DNA from: an uncultured Alteromonas sp.
Lineage (GTDB): Bacteria; Pseudomonadota; Gammaproteobacteria; Enterobacterales; Alteromonadaceae
Length of the DNA: 64,000 nucleotides
Direction of reading: 5' to 3'
Assembly (NCBI RefSeq): GCF_913058315.1
Contig: NZ_CAJXQY010000004.1
Span: 20,282-84,281 of the forward strand
Shown: piece by piece, positions 9,384-19,935 of the stretch
How the letters are laid out: the number at the start of each line of letters is the position of its first letter
Position numbering within the stretch: the first letter of the stretch is position 1
Made by a program: the position numbers and the translations under genes
The notes under the pieces: model-generated
Database searches by the model: none
Seen by the model: the letters and a program-made list of their open reading frames with translations, nothing else
Told to the model about the DNA's origin: nothing

Positions 9384-12300
9384 CTACTCATCTTCATCCA
9401 CCATGGTCATCAGTGAAGTATTCCCCCCCGATGCCGTGGTATCAATACTGATCGTTTTCTCGGTCATCAGACGCTGGATCAGTTTATCGTTATATTCGGC
9501 GGTGATCACCGGCAGAATAGCGCCCTGACGTTCAGCTAACATCGCCGAGATGTGTGCTGTCCGTTCGGTACTGCTGTCTACCACAACACCGGCCAGCTGT
9601 TCATCCATCAACAGTGCATCGAGGTGGCTCAATCTGGCTACCTGGAAGACACCATCTGGCGCCCCTACCGATTTAAACTTCTCTTTGACAGCCAGCGCTT
9701 CTTCATAGAACAGATCAGACACAACGGAAACAACGCAGTTACCGGTGGCCAGCGCCGACACAACCGACAGCATCCAGTATTCGAAAGCTACTTCTTTATC
9801 GGCGAAACACACCAATACCCCTCGTGGCTCAAGGTAGAGCTTATTAGACTCTCCCGTAGGCCCCGGCAGTATAGTGGGTTTGGCGAGCTTTTTGTCGATA
9901 CTGATTAACTGCGAACGAGCCGAGGCCAGCGTGCGGTTAAGGTCATCGGCGAGCTCCTCAACAATATCCACCGTCGCCAGTTTTGCCAGTAGCTGGCGCA
10001 CTTTGGAAATGCGCTCATGCAATGGCAGGTAGCGCCAGGCTTCTTCAGTCTCGGTTGCCTTACGCATAATGGCAGCCGCTTCCTCATGTTGAGTGTCACC
10101 ACCTGACAGCGCGTCATCAATGCTTTCCGGCTCTTCCAGAATGGTAGGTTTCGGGGTGGCTTTTTCCATCATTAGCCGAGACAGGTAGCTTGGTCCACCG
10201 GCTTTCGGCCCGGTGCCGGATAATCCGCGTCCGCCAAACGGCTGAACCCCCACAATCGCACCAATCATGTTTCTGTTTATGTACACATTACCAACCCGTG
10301 AGCGGGCAGCCAGTTCATAAGCGCGTTCTTCAATACGGGAGTGGATCCCCATGGTCAGGCCGTAGCCGGTATCGTTAATCTGTTTCAGAACGTTATCCAG
10401 CTCTTTGCCTTTGAAACGCACAACGTGCACTACCGGCCCAAACACTTCCCGTTTCAACACACTCAGATCGCTGATTTCGTAAAGCGTAGGCGGGAAAAAC
10501 GTGCCGTCCTGGGCGCTTTCCGGCAGCTCTGACTGATAAAGGAGCTTGCCATTTTCTTTCATGTACTCGGCATGTTCCTGCAGCGAAGACAGGGCTTTCT
10601 GATCGATCACCGGACCAACGTCGGTACTCAGCCACGACGGATCGTCAATAGTCAGCTCTTGCACTGCCCCGGTAAGCATTTTAATAAGGTTATCGGCAAT
10701 GTCTTCCTGTACAAACAAGACCCTTAATGCCGAGCAGCGCTGGCCGGCACTCTGAAAGCCTGAATGAATGACGTCATCCACTACCTGTTCGGGCAGTGCA
10801 GTAGAATCCACAATCATGCAGTTCTGACCGCCGGTTTCGGCAATCAGCGGTACCTGCTCACCACCGCGCTGCGCCAGCGTTTTGGAAATAAACGTACCGG
10901 TTTGTGTGGAGCCGGTAAAAATCACCGCCTTAATCCGCTCATCCGGTAGCAATACGTTGCCAACATCCGGGCCCTTGGCAATAACCAGTTGCAGGGCGTT
11001 GTCCGGCAATCCAACCGACCGCATCATCTGCACCGCTCGCAGAGCTATCATACTGGTTTGTTCGGCAGGCTTGGCCACTACCGTGTTACCGGTAGCCAGG
11101 GCTGCCACAACCTGACCAAGGAAGATGGCCAGCGGGAAGTTCCACGGACTAATACACAGCACTACGCCACGGGGCACTAAACGCTCATCCTGGCTGAGCT
11201 CTACGGCTCTGGCGGCGTAATAACGACAGAAGTCCACGGCTTCGCGCACCTCGTCGATAGAATCCTGCGTCACCTTACCCGCTTCACGGATACAAATAGC
11301 AATCAGCTCGTCCATATGACGTTCGAGGGAATCAGCCACCTGATTCAACAGCATCGCCCGTTCGCTGGCAGAGCGTTCTGACCACTCTTTAAAGCCGCTT
11401 TCGGCATTATCGAGGGCCTGTTTTATGGCTGCTTCATCTGCGTAATGATGGTAACCCACAATATCGTTGAGGTTCGCCGGGTTCTTCACCGGCACCGCAC
11501 CTTCCGGCACATTCTCGGGCTGCACAACGTACTGGCGAGCATAACGGCCTAAGTTGTACTTGAGAGTATTGACGGTATTCAGATCGGTAAGATCCATGCC
11601 TTTAGAATTCACCCGCTCCGGGGCAAACATCTCTGAAGCTTTATTGATTTGCTTGTTATAGCGGTATGTCAGGCGCTGAGTCAGCTCTACCGGGTCTTCA
11701 AGCAGTGCCTCTACCGGTTTGCTATCGTCCACAATGGCGTTAACGAAAGAAGAGTTAGCGCCATTTTCCAGTAAGCGACGAACCAAATAAGCGAGCAGAT
11801 CTTCATGGATCCCTACCGGTGCATACACACGGCACTGAATTTGTTCTTCGGTCACCACCTGATCGTAAAGAGTATCGCCCATTCCATGCAGACACTGGAA
11901 CTCAAAGCCCTGTTTGTCATCACCGGCAAGCTCAACAATCACTGATGCGGTGTAAGCATTATGCGTGGCAAACTGGGGATAAATGGTATCGCGATATTCC
12001 AGCAGCTGGTTAGCACAAGCGTGGTAAGACACGTCGGTGGAGGATTTCCGGGTAAAGACCGGAAATGCATCTACACCCGCTGTTTGGGTAAGCTTAATTT
12101 CAGTGTCCCAGTAAGCGCCTTTCACCAGTCGCACCATCATTTTGCGACCTACGTCGAGGGTAAGTTCGCGCAGCCACTCAATTACGTGAATCGCACGTTT
12201 TTGATAGGCCTGTACGGCCAGACCAAAGCCTTCCCAGCCATCCAGATCCGGATCGCGGAACACCGCTTCAATAATATCCAGCGAGGTTTCCAGACGGTCG

Positions 12301-13184
12301 GCTTCTTCGGCATCAACGGTCAGACCAATATTGTATTCTTTGGCCATCATGCACAGTGATTTAAGTCGTTCCGGCAGCTCTTTCATAACCCGCTCGTAAT
12401 GCGAAAACTCATAGCGTGGATGGATAGCCGAGAGTTTTACCGAAATCCCCGGTGACTTACGCGGCCCTTTGCCAGCCGCCGCTTTACCGATAACCTTGAT
12501 GGCCTTAACATACGCATCGTAGTACCGGTCGGCATCGGCAAAGGTGCGAGCCCCTTCACCGAGCATATCGTAAGAATATACGTAGCCTTTCTTTTCTTTT
12601 TCCTGGGCTCTTTCTACCGCATCTTCAATACTTTCGCCCATTACAAACTGACGACCCATCACGCGCATGGCAATGTTCATTGCGCGGCGGATCACCGGCT
12701 CACCCAGCCGGCCTATGGTCTTTTTAAGCAGGCCGAACTGTTCGCTTTTACGTTTATCAGCATAGTTAACCATGTTGCCGGTAAACAGCAATCCCCAGGA
12801 TGAGGCGTTAACGAACAAGGATTCACTGTTGCCCAGATGCGGGGTCCACTGGCCTTTGGATAACTTGTCTCGAATGAGCTCGTCCTGCGTGTGTTTGTCT
12901 GGTACCCGCAACAACGCTTCGGCCAGACACATTAAGACCACACCTTCAGAGGTAGACAACGAATATTCGTTAAGCAAGGCATCTACACCACCGTGGCCCT
13001 CCTGCTCGCGCCGAATTTTAAGTACCATGCGTCGGGCACGCTCCCATGCCCGGCTGCGGGCCCGGGGATTGACTTCGGCAATAGGCAGGATCTGATCGAC
13101 CGCGTCAGTTTCAGGGATGCGATAATAATCGCGGATTAACTGTCGGATCGGGCTGGTGGTCGTAAACGTGCTTTTAGTTAACAT
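9384..13184 (-). CDS. putA: Bifunctional proline dehydrogenase / glutamate-semialdehyde dehydrogenase, without DNA-binding domain
   Basis: PutA oxidises proline to glutamate in two steps on one polypeptide, at the membrane surface and with FAD and NAD. The 1266 residues run as helical N-terminal part, PRODH barrel (about 170-500; RLVKGAYWDTEIK, YPQFATHNA), aldehyde dehydrogenase (about 560-1020; LIAETGGQN, catalytic Cys817 in SAGQRCSALRV) and a C-terminal ALDH-like domain. The N-terminus begins where E. coli PutA has its residues near 90, so the ribbon-helix-helix repressor domain is absent. This matches the long, non-regulatory (type B) class; putA control here must come from another protein. 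Confidence 0.95.
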   Translation of the reverse strand: MLTKSTFTTTSPIRQLIRDYYRIPETDAVDQILPIAEVNPRARSRAWERARRMVLKIRREQEGHGGVDALLNEYSLSTSEGVVLMCLAEALLRVPDKHTQDELIRDKLSKGQWTPHLGNSESLFVNASSWGLLFTGNMVNYADKRKSEQFGLLKKTIGRLGEPVIRRAMNIAMRVMGRQFVMGESIEDAVERAQEKEKKGYVYSYDMLGEGARTFADADRYYDAYVKAIKVIGKAAAGKGPRKSPGISVKLSAIHPRYEFSHYERVMKELPERLKSLCMMAKEYNIGLTVDAEEADRLETSLDIIEAVFRDPDLDGWEGFGLAVQAYQKRAIHVIEWLRELTLDVGRKMMVRLVKGAYWDTEIKLTQTAGVDAFPVFTRKSSTDVSYHACANQLLEYRDTIYPQFATHNAYTASVIVELAGDDKQGFEFQCLHGMGDTLYDQVVTEEQIQCRVYAPVGIHEDLLAYLVRRLLENGANSSFVNAIVDDSKPVEALLEDPVELTQRLTYRYNKQINKASEMFAPERVNSKGMDLTDLNTVNTLKYNLGRYARQYVVQPENVPEGAVPVKNPANLNDIVGYHHYADEAAIKQALDNAESGFKEWSERSASERAMLLNQVADSLERHMDELIAICIREAGKVTQDSIDEVREAVDFCRYYAARAVELSQDERLVPRGVVLCISPWNFPLAIFLGQVVAALATGNTVVAKPAEQTSMIALRAVQMMRSVGLPDNALQLVIAKGPDVGNVLLPDERIKAVIFTGSTQTGTFISKTLAQRGGEQVPLIAETGGQNCMIVDSTALPEQVVDDVIHSGFQSAGQRCSALRVLFVQEDIADNLIKMLTGAVQELTIDDPSWLSTDVGPVIDQKALSSLQEHAEYMKENGKLLYQSELPESAQDGTFFPPTLYEISDLSVLKREVFGPVVHVVRFKGKELDNVLKQINDTGYGLTMGIHSRIEERAYELAARSRVGNVYINRNMIGAIVGVQPFGGRGLSGTGPKAGGPSYLSRLMMEKATPKPTILEEPESIDDALSGGDTQHEEAAAIMRKATETEEAWRYLPLHERISKVRQLLAKLATVDIVEELADDLNRTLASARSQLISIDKKLAKPTILPGPTGESNKLYLEPRGVLVCFADKEVAFEYWMLSVVSALATGNCVVSVVSDLFYEEALAVKEKFKSVGAPDGVFQVARLSHLDALLMDEQLAGVVVDSSTERTAHISAMLAERQGAILPVITAEYNDKLIQRLMTEKTISIDTTASGGNTSLMTMVDEDE

Positions 13185-13512
13185 TGAACCCCTTGTGTAC
13201 TTTCTGTCGTATAAAAATTAAGATTATCACCGTTTTTTAACGCGGTAGTATGAATACAGATCACTGTTATATTTGTAGAAGCGCCTAATGCTGCGCTTTG
13301 TAACAAAGGTTATGTATTCTAACCAAGACGACTGCGCCGGGGTATGCCCCTGAACCTGCCCGTGACGAGAAAGCCGGTGAACTAACGTAAGATTTTGTTG
13401 CCACATTAACTGGCCTGTTTTGGCGCGTCAAGGCAGAGCCGGTGCGCTGCGTTGCTGTGCGATATCTAACAGCCTGGCGTTAACGGTGTCTTTCATAGTC
13501 AAGGAGCAAGCA
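13185..13512. promoter_or_regulatory. Divergent intergenic region, putA / TIGR03545 gene
   Basis: 328 bases without a supported gene. The putA-proximal half is AT-rich (about 13,200-13,260) and should hold the putA promoter. The other half ends in AAGGAG at 13,501-13,506, the ribosome site of the plus-strand gene. I find no clear operator or hairpin. Confidence 0.45.
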
Positions 13513-15228
13513 ATGCAGAGCCGAGCCGCTAAGTTTTCCGTTTGGATAGCAGGGATAATTCTTACTCCGGTAGTTATCTACTGGCTGTTTGCCGACATGC
13601 TGATTAAATCCATTCTGGAGGGGCAGCTTACGCAGTCGCATGGCGCCGAGGTCAACATCGGCGGCTTTGAACATCAATTGTTTCCTTTTAAAGTCGCCAT
13701 TACCGAGGTGGCGTTTACCGATCCCTCAGAGCCTCTCAACAATCAATTAGTCGTTGGCCGAATGGCAGGCGATGTCGAGCTTACCGCGCTGCTGTCAGAC
13801 CAACTGATTATGAATCAGGTAGATTTACTCGATGTCGCTTTTAATCAGCCCCGCTCTGCGCCTGGTCAGGTGTTGCGTAAACCTGAAGGGCAAAGCTTCG
13901 ATGATTTACTTAGCGAAGCAAAAGAAGCATTACCGACTGTGGATGAATTGCTGGAGCGCTCGCCACTAAAAACCACCGCGGCAGTAGAAGAGGCCAGAAC
14001 CACTTACAACACCTATGCCGAAGCATTGAAAACCGATTATCAGTCGCTCCCCGACAAAGCGCGCCTTGAATACTACAAAACGGAAATACAGAAACTTCGC
14101 GATACGGATTTTAAAAACCCGGCCGAGGTGGTGAAAGCCAAAGAGGCGTTTGACCAGTTAAAGCAACAAATGCGCAATGATAAGGAAAGCATTACCACTT
14201 TCAGAGCGAAAGCCAGTGAGGCCAGAGCGGCAATGAGTGCTTCCTTACAGACGTTAAAAACAGCACCGGCTCAGGACTATGAATTGCTTAAAGGCGTTTA
14301 TGCCGGTGACCAGGCCGCCCTTTCACAGTTGACCGAAGCGGTATTCGGCGATAAAGCGGCGCAATATAATCGTTACCTGTTCAGCGCTTTTGATTTGCTG
14401 GTTCCTTTGCTTAAAGGCAGCAACGAAACCTCAGAAACAGAAGAGCAAGCCGGTACGCCGCTGGATGTCCTCATCAGGCAAGCCAATATATCGGTCAACT
14501 GGCAGGATACCCTGCTAACCGGCGACTGGAAAAATATTACCAATATGCACGCCGTATTTGGCAACCCGACAACTTTCTTTTTGAATGCCGCAGCCAAGGG
14601 CGCACAAACCTTCTCTACCCAGGGGCAGTTTTTTATTGATAGTAACGGGCTGGACGCCTCGCAGACATGGCAAATTGCCGGGGTGCTGCTGGACAGTGTT
14701 GCCCTGAGCCAAAACCCGCGACTTGATGCGTCAATTAAGCAAGCCTTACTGGCGACCAGTGGTTCGCTTAAGATTACTGATAATATCCTCAATGGTTCGG
14801 GCCAGGTCGACCTGACCGAACTGACCATGGCAGCCACCGGCAGTGATAACCTGACTAACGCCATAGCCGGGTTGCTCGATAGTCTTAAGCAGCTTGATAT
14901 GAAAATGGACATTGGCGGTACGCTGACGGCCCCCAATTTTGGTTTTTCGTCTGACCTGGACAGGCAGCTGGCAAACGCAGCATTATCCAGCCTGAGTGCA
15001 TCGCAACAGGATAAACTGAGCGAACTGAATAGCAAATTACAAGGCATGGTGGGCGATCAGGACGACAACCTGGCCAGCGAACTTGGCAATATATCCACCT
15101 GGCTGACCGCCAGTCAGCGTGACGAAGCCGCATTGCAGGAATTACTGCAGGCTACGTTTAAAAACGCGGTGGAAAAACAGAAAGACAAGCTGCTGAACAA
15201 ACTGTTCGATAAACTGGATGGACGTTAA
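13513..15228 (+). CDS. TIGR03545-family envelope protein (AsmA-like)
   Basis: The start at 13,513 has AAGGAG six bases upstream and yields 571 residues; a frame extension back to 13,420 has no ribosome site. One N-terminal membrane helix (about 8-30) is followed by a large periplasmic region. The section after the helix (GQLTQSHGAEVNIGGFEH) resembles the start of AsmA-like lipid-transport proteins. The middle (about 120-290) is helical and charged, likely coiled coil. Family TIGR03545 is widespread in gammaproteobacteria and has no assigned function. A role in the envelope is inference. Confidence 0.75.
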   Translation: MQSRAAKFSVWIAGIILTPVVIYWLFADMLIKSILEGQLTQSHGAEVNIGGFEHQLFPFKVAITEVAFTDPSEPLNNQLVVGRMAGDVELTALLSDQLIMNQVDLLDVAFNQPRSAPGQVLRKPEGQSFDDLLSEAKEALPTVDELLERSPLKTTAAVEEARTTYNTYAEALKTDYQSLPDKARLEYYKTEIQKLRDTDFKNPAEVVKAKEAFDQLKQQMRNDKESITTFRAKASEARAAMSASLQTLKTAPAQDYELLKGVYAGDQAALSQLTEAVFGDKAAQYNRYLFSAFDLLVPLLKGSNETSETEEQAGTPLDVLIRQANISVNWQDTLLTGDWKNITNMHAVFGNPTTFFLNAAAKGAQTFSTQGQFFIDSNGLDASQTWQIAGVLLDSVALSQNPRLDASIKQALLATSGSLKITDNILNGSGQVDLTELTMAATGSDNLTNAIAGLLDSLKQLDMKMDIGGTLTAPNFGFSSDLDRQLANAALSSLSASQQDKLSELNSKLQGMVGDQDDNLASELGNISTWLTASQRDEAALQELLQATFKNAVEKQKDKLLNKLFDKLDGR

Positions 15229-15277
15229 GCATCCAGCGCGGCATAATAACTTCGACTAATTCGAACAGGTGTTCATT

Positions 15278-15568
15278 GTGTGGCGAGATCGGGCAATCCT
15301 ATTTATTCTGTTAGCGCTGTTAGGCGCGCTACAGGTTCGCCTGTGGCTCGGGAAAAACAGCATCCCTGACTATCTGGCCAAGCAACAAGAAGTGCAAAAA
15401 CAGCATCAGCAAAACGCCAACCTGGTGCAGCGTAACGCCTTGTTAAAGGCAGACATCAGCGATTTGACTATTGGCCTTGAGGCGGTAGAAGAAAGAGCCA
15501 GAAACGAGCTGGGCCTGATCAAACGGGGTGAAACCTTCTACCGGATATTACCCACCGAAGAAGACTAA
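15278..15568 (+). CDS. ftsB: Cell division protein FtsB
   Basis: FtsB is a bitopic division protein that pairs with FtsL and FtsQ at the septum. The start taken is GTG at 15,278, with CAGG about 8 bases upstream, giving 96 residues; GTG at 15,269 would add three. One N-terminal membrane helix is followed by LWLGKNSIPDYL, a leucine-zipper coiled coil, and the hallmark EERARNELGLIKRGETFYRIL. Position directly upstream of ispD is conserved across gammaproteobacteria. Confidence 0.93.
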   Translation: MWRDRAILFILLALLGALQVRLWLGKNSIPDYLAKQQEVQKQHQQNANLVQRNALLKADISDLTIGLEAVEERARNELGLIKRGETFYRILPTEED

Positions 15569-15642
15569 AGGGTGCGGGTAATTTCTGGCTTAACTCTCCC
15601 TTCCGGCAATGACCATCAAGAACAATAAAGAGAAACAAACCT

Positions 15643-16830
15643 TTGAGCATAACTAATACATCCATTGTTGCCGTGGTTCCTGCGGCAGGTATTGGTTCAC
15701 GAATGCAGGCCGATCGCCCTAAACAATATCTGACGATAGGCGCGCAAACTATTCTGGAACATACGCTGCTAACGCTGGCAGCCCACCCGGTGATCTCTCG
15801 GGTTGTGGTGGCCATTAGTCCCGATGATGAATACTTTAAGCAGCTACCGCTGCAAGATGCGCCCTGGCTTACAACCGTTCACGGCGGCGAGAGTCGGGCA
15901 GACTCGGTATACAACGCTCTGGCAGAGCTGGCCGATGACGAGTGGGCCCTGGTGCACGACGCCGCCCGCCCCTGCGTAAGTCACCTCGATATCAGCCGGT
16001 TAACCGAGCGTACCGGCGCTGTGGATTTTAGTGGAGGCATTCTTGCCACACCGGTTCGCGATACTATGAAGCGCGGCACAGCCAGTACCAACTCAACCCC
16101 GGTGGTAGTGAAAACAGAAGAGCGGGACAACCTCTGGCACGCACTAACCCCTCAGTTGTTCCCGGCTGGCATTTTACGTGATGCGCTGGCTGGTGCATTG
16201 CAAGCCGGCGCAGTGGTGACCGACGAAGCTTCAGCAATGGAGTTTGCCGGCCACAGCGTTGAATTAATCGACAGCGATCCGGCGAATATCAAAATTACGC
16301 GCCCGGCAGACTTAACCCTGGCACAATTTTATTTACAACAAAGCAGGCAATTGACTCTTATGCGAATCGGACACGGTTACGACGTTCACAAATTCGGCGG
16401 CGAAGGCCCAATTACTATTGGTGGTGTAAGCATTGATTATGAGCAGGGCCTGCTGGCCCACTCAGACGGCGATGTACTGATCCACGCCCTTTCCGACGCC
16501 TTACTGGGCGCTGCTGCACTGGGTGATATCGGTAAACATTTTCCCGATACAGACAGTGCTTATGCCGGGGCCGATAGCCGCGGATTGTTGCGCGATGTGA
16601 TGGCCCGGCTACACGGCCTGGGCTATAAGCTGGTTAATGCCGATATGACTATTGTTGCCCAGGCGCCCAAAATGGCGCCGTACATACCGACCATGCAGCA
16701 ATTACTCGCCAGCGACTGTCAGGTCGACACCGATCAAATCAATGTAAAAGCCACCACTACCGAAAAACTCGGTTTTGCCGGTCGCAAAGAGGGCATCTCA
16801 GCCTACGCTGTTGCCCTGATTACGAAATGA
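15643..16830 (+). CDS. ispDF: In-frame IspD-IspF fusion (MEP pathway, steps 3 and 5)
   Basis: One uninterrupted 395-residue frame. Residues 1-239 are IspD, the CTP-dependent methylerythritol-phosphate cytidylyltransferase: [39 protein letters not shown]. Residue 240 is the methionine where a free IspF would begin, followed by the cyclodiphosphate synthase motifs [11 protein letters not shown] and [17 protein letters not shown]. The start is TTG, the only usable codon ahead of the IspD nucleotide loop. In most gammaproteobacteria the two are separate adjacent genes; fused IspDF is typical of alpha- and epsilonproteobacteria. No linker is visible, so loss of the ispD stop is the simplest origin. 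Internal initiation at 16,360 remains possible. Confidence 0.9.
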   Translation: MSITNTSIVAVVPAAGIGSRMQADRPKQYLTIGAQTILEHTLLTLAAHPVISRVVVAISPDDEYFKQLPLQDAPWLTTVHGGESRADSVYNALAELADDEWALVHDAARPCVSHLDISRLTERTGAVDFSGGILATPVRDTMKRGTASTNSTPVVVKTEERDNLWHALTPQLFPAGILRDALAGALQAGAVVTDEASAMEFAGHSVELIDSDPANIKITRPADLTLAQFYLQQSRQLTLMRIGHGYDVHKFGGEGPITIGGVSIDYEQGLLAHSDGDVLIHALSDALLGAAALGDIGKHFPDTDSAYAGADSRGLLRDVMARLHGLGYKLVNADMTIVAQAPKMAPYIPTMQQLLASDCQVDTDQINVKATTTEKLGFAGRKEGISAYAVALITK

Positions 16831-17894
16831 GCACTATGCAACTACACACTGAACACTGGCAATACCTTAACGATACACCCGTCGCCAGCGGGCTACTAAA
16901 ACAACATATTGCCGATTTTAAGGTAACCGAAGAGCTCGGCTATACACTGTCCGGTGATGGTGAACATATTTATGTCGAGCTTGAGAAAACGCAGCTCAAT
17001 ACCGCCTACGTAGCCGAGCAACTGGCCAGTTTTTGTGGTTTGCCACTACGCCAGGTGACCTACGCCGGTCGAAAAGACAAGTATGCCGTTACCCGTCAGT
17101 GGTTTGGTGTGCATGTGCCAGGCAAAACCGAATTTAACTGGGACGCCTTTACCCTTGAAGGCACCCGAATCCTGCAGGTACAGCGTCATAACAAAAAACT
17201 GCGTACCGGCCAATTAAAAGGTAATCACTTTGAAATTACCCTGCGAGCAGTGACCGACCCGGATGCGGTAGTAAACAGACTGCAGCAGGCGGCCCGGACC
17301 GGCGTACCCAATTTTTACGGCAGCCAGCGTTTTGGCGTCCAGCGGATCAGTGAAGAGGGCGAAGTTAACCGCGGTGGCAATCTGATGATGGCGGAACGGA
17401 TGCTTAACGGCGAGGTAATTAAAAACCGTAATAAACGTTCTATGGCCCTGTCGGCGTTGCGTAGCTGGCTGTTTAACGAAATGCTGTCGAACCGCATCGC
17501 CAGGGGCTGCCTGCATACCATAACCCCCGGCGACGTGATCAACCTTGCCGGTTCGAACAGTATTTTTGTTGCTGATGAAGACATCCAGCCACTCAGTGAG
17601 CGTTTAACCCGACAAGATCTGTCTACCACCATCCCATTGTGGGGCAAAGGCGATATTGGTTCGGCGGGCGATGCCAGGATCATGGAGCTGGAATCAGCCG
17701 CCGCTTATCCCGAGGTCACCGCGTTTCTGGCCGATCAAAAACTCAGTATGGAACGTCGTGCTGCGATTATTTGGCCACAACGGCTTGAATGCAATCAGCA
17801 AGGTGATACATTAATCATACGGTTTTTCCTGCCCTCAGGCTGCTTTGCGACCGCGGTATTAAGAGAATGTCTGCTTACCACCGAGTTAGCCTGA
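16827..17894 (+). CDS. truD: tRNA pseudouridine(13) synthase TruD
   Basis: TruD isomerises uridine 13 in tRNA-Glu. The 355-residue protein carries [14 protein letters not shown] with catalytic Asp84, and the later motifs [12 protein letters not shown] and [16 protein letters not shown]. Its ATG overlaps the ispDF stop by four bases (ATGA), showing translational coupling; a second in-frame ATG at 16,836 is an alternative start. The ispF-truD-surE-pcm order matches E. coli. Confidence 0.95.
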   Translation: MSTMQLHTEHWQYLNDTPVASGLLKQHIADFKVTEELGYTLSGDGEHIYVELEKTQLNTAYVAEQLASFCGLPLRQVTYAGRKDKYAVTRQWFGVHVPGKTEFNWDAFTLEGTRILQVQRHNKKLRTGQLKGNHFEITLRAVTDPDAVVNRLQQAARTGVPNFYGSQRFGVQRISEEGEVNRGGNLMMAERMLNGEVIKNRNKRSMALSALRSWLFNEMLSNRIARGCLHTITPGDVINLAGSNSIFVADEDIQPLSERLTRQDLSTTIPLWGKGDIGSAGDARIMELESAAAYPEVTAFLADQKLSMERRAAIIWPQRLECNQQGDTLIIRFFLPSGCFATAVLRECLLTTELA

Positions 17895-17938
17895 TGGAAC
17901 ACATTTTCTGTAGATACAACCGGTATACTTATTAGCTT

Positions 17939-18682
17939 ATGAAAATACTACTCAGTAATGACGACAGCGTTTTTGCCAAAGGCATTGCCACCATGCATAC
18001 CGCGCTGGCAAAACAGCATGATGTTACGGTAATTGCCCCCGACCGCAACTGCAGCGGCGCGAGTAATGCTTTGTCATTGCATCAGCCATTGCGAATTCAG
18101 CAAATGGAGAATGGCTTTTTCGCCGTTAATGGTACGCCTTCCGACTGCGTCCATCTGGGGGTTAACAGCTTTTTGCAAGAAGATCCCGAACTGGTTGTCT
18201 CTGGCATTAATCACGGCGCGAATCTCGGCGACGATGTGATTTACTCGGGCACGGTAGCAGCCGCTACCGAAGGCCGATACATGGGCTTACCAGCCATAGC
18301 CGTTTCGTTATGCAATTATGAGGGTGGTCATTTTGAAACCGCCGCCCGGGTCGTGGTGGAAGTAATAGAGAAATTAATCACTCACCCACTGCCAGCCAAT
18401 CAGATCCTGAATATTAACGTGCCGGATTTACCTTATGACAAACTGGCCGGAGTCAAGGTCACCCGCCAGGGCCGACGCCACCGCGCAGAGTCCATGGTAA
18501 AAGCGAAGGATGCCTTTGGCCGGCCGATATACTGGTACGGCCCGGCCGGCGCAGAACAGGATGCCGGGCCGGGGACGGATTTTCATGCTATCGCAAACGG
18601 TTATTGCTCAGTAACACCACTGAGCGTTGATATGACTGCCCGCGACAGCATTGCAGAAATGGAAAAGTGGCTGGAAATGTAA
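17939..18682 (+). CDS. surE: 5'/3'-nucleotidase SurE
   Basis: SurE is a metal-dependent nucleoside monophosphatase and exopolyphosphatase linked to stationary-phase survival. The 247 residues show metal ligands Asp8 and Asp9 in LLSNDDSVFAKGI, Ser39 in CSGASNALSL and Asn91 in SGINHGANLGDDVIYSGTV. One oddity: the residue after the Asp pair is serine, where the family usually has glycine. It lies between truD and pcm, as in E. coli. Confidence 0.94.
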   Translation: MKILLSNDDSVFAKGIATMHTALAKQHDVTVIAPDRNCSGASNALSLHQPLRIQQMENGFFAVNGTPSDCVHLGVNSFLQEDPELVVSGINHGANLGDDVIYSGTVAAATEGRYMGLPAIAVSLCNYEGGHFETAARVVVEVIEKLITHPLPANQILNINVPDLPYDKLAGVKVTRQGRRHRAESMVKAKDAFGRPIYWYGPAGAEQDAGPGTDFHAIANGYCSVTPLSVDMTARDSIAEMEKWLEM

Positions 18683-18724
18683 GCCTCAATAAGAAAAATA
18701 ACCCGCAACAAGAATTAATGACAC

Positions 18725-19360
18725 ATGAGAACAACAAGAAAAGGCGATGCACTCGCGCAGCTGTTGTGCGATGAAGGGATTTCGAATCAGAAGGTGCTCA
18801 ATGCTGTAGCCAGTGTTCCCCGCGAACGCTTTTTACCGGATGCATTGCAGCATAAGGCCTATCAGAATACGGCATTACCCATTGGACAGGGACAAACCAT
18901 ATCGCAACCTTATATTGTTGCCAAAATGAGTGAATTGCTGCTGGCTGCACCGAACGCCGCGAACTCAGTACTGGAAATTGGCACCGGCTCCGGCTATCAA
19001 ACCGCCATTCTCGCTTTGCTGTTTCCCCAGGTTTTTTCGGTTGAACGCATCAAAGCGCTGCAATTTCAGGCCAAACGCCGTATGAACCAGCTTGATTTAC
19101 ATAATATAAAAATGAAGCATGGCGACGGCTGGCAAGGTTGGAGCAGTAAAGGCCCCTACGACTGCATTATTGTTACTGCGGCGGCCAGCAGTATTCCCCA
19201 GGCCCTAACCGACCAGCTCAATGAAGGCGGCCGACTGGTGATACCGGTGGGCGACGACCAACAGGAATTACTTTGTATCGATAAAATTGAAGGCGAACTG
19301 CACAGTACCACTGTGGAAGCGGTTCGTTTTGTTCCCCTGGTGGCCGGAGACCTCCTTTGA
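18725..19360 (+). CDS. pcm: Protein-L-isoaspartate O-methyltransferase
   Basis: Pcm repairs isoaspartyl residues in ageing proteins using S-adenosylmethionine. The 211-residue sequence has the substrate loop [18 protein letters not shown] and the AdoMet-binding motif [18 protein letters not shown], and ends with the conserved [10 protein letters not shown]. It follows surE by 42 bases in the stationary-phase cluster that continues to nlpD and rpoS. Confidence 0.95.
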   Translation: MRTTRKGDALAQLLCDEGISNQKVLNAVASVPRERFLPDALQHKAYQNTALPIGQGQTISQPYIVAKMSELLLAAPNAANSVLEIGTGSGYQTAILALLFPQVFSVERIKALQFQAKRRMNQLDLHNIKMKHGDGWQGWSSKGPYDCIIVTAAASSIPQALTDQLNEGGRLVIPVGDDQQELLCIDKIEGELHSTTVEAVRFVPLVAGDLL

Positions 19361-19935
19361 AATTATTCCAACCTTGTTATGATCTCGCTTTACGCTGGTC
19401 TAAGCACCCGGCCGCCAGTCGCTATCTGGCGATACTGAGCTTCGCCGAGTCAGTCATTTTTCCCATACCACCAGATGTCATGCTGGCGCCCATGTCGCTC
19501 TCGCAGCCATCGCGGGCCTGGCACTTTGCCCTGATCACCACCATAGCTTCGATTGTTGGCGGGGTGGCAGGTTATCTGTTGGGCTTTTTTGCTTTCGACA
19601 CCCTGTTACAGCCCTATATTGAATCATCAGGTTACGCTCACAAACTGGAAACCGCTATTGGCTGGTTTGAAGCCTACGGCGTGTGGGTAGTTTTCCTGGC
19701 GGGGTTTTCGCCTATCCCGTACAAGGTTTTCACCATCAGCGCCGGTTTCTTGCAAATGGCTTTTCTACCCTTTTTAGTTGCCTCAGCCGTTGGCCGCGGT
19801 GCGAGGTTTTTTTTAGTGGCAACACTTATGAAATGGGGTGGCGCTAAGATGGAAGAGCAGTTGCGTAAATATGTGGAAGTGCTTGGCTGGGCAGTGGTTG
19901 GACTGGCGGTTGTCGCTTATTTGATGCTACGATGA
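19357..19935 (+). CDS. YqaA-family (DedA-related) membrane protein
   Basis: A 192-residue membrane protein with four or five hydrophobic helices and the family signatures [16 protein letters not shown] and [18 protein letters not shown]. YqaA proteins belong to the SNARE-associated/DedA superfamily, whose better-studied members act as lipid flippases or affect proton-motive force; the role here is unknown. The start is TTG at 19,357 overlapping the pcm stop, with GGAG seven bases upstream. A YqaA gene between pcm and nlpD is common in Vibrio and Alteromonas relatives. Confidence 0.88.
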   Translation: MKLFQPCYDLALRWSKHPAASRYLAILSFAESVIFPIPPDVMLAPMSLSQPSRAWHFALITTIASIVGGVAGYLLGFFAFDTLLQPYIESSGYAHKLETAIGWFEAYGVWVVFLAGFSPIPYKVFTISAGFLQMAFLPFLVASAVGRGARFFLVATLMKWGGAKMEEQLRKYVEVLGWAVVGLAVVAYLMLR

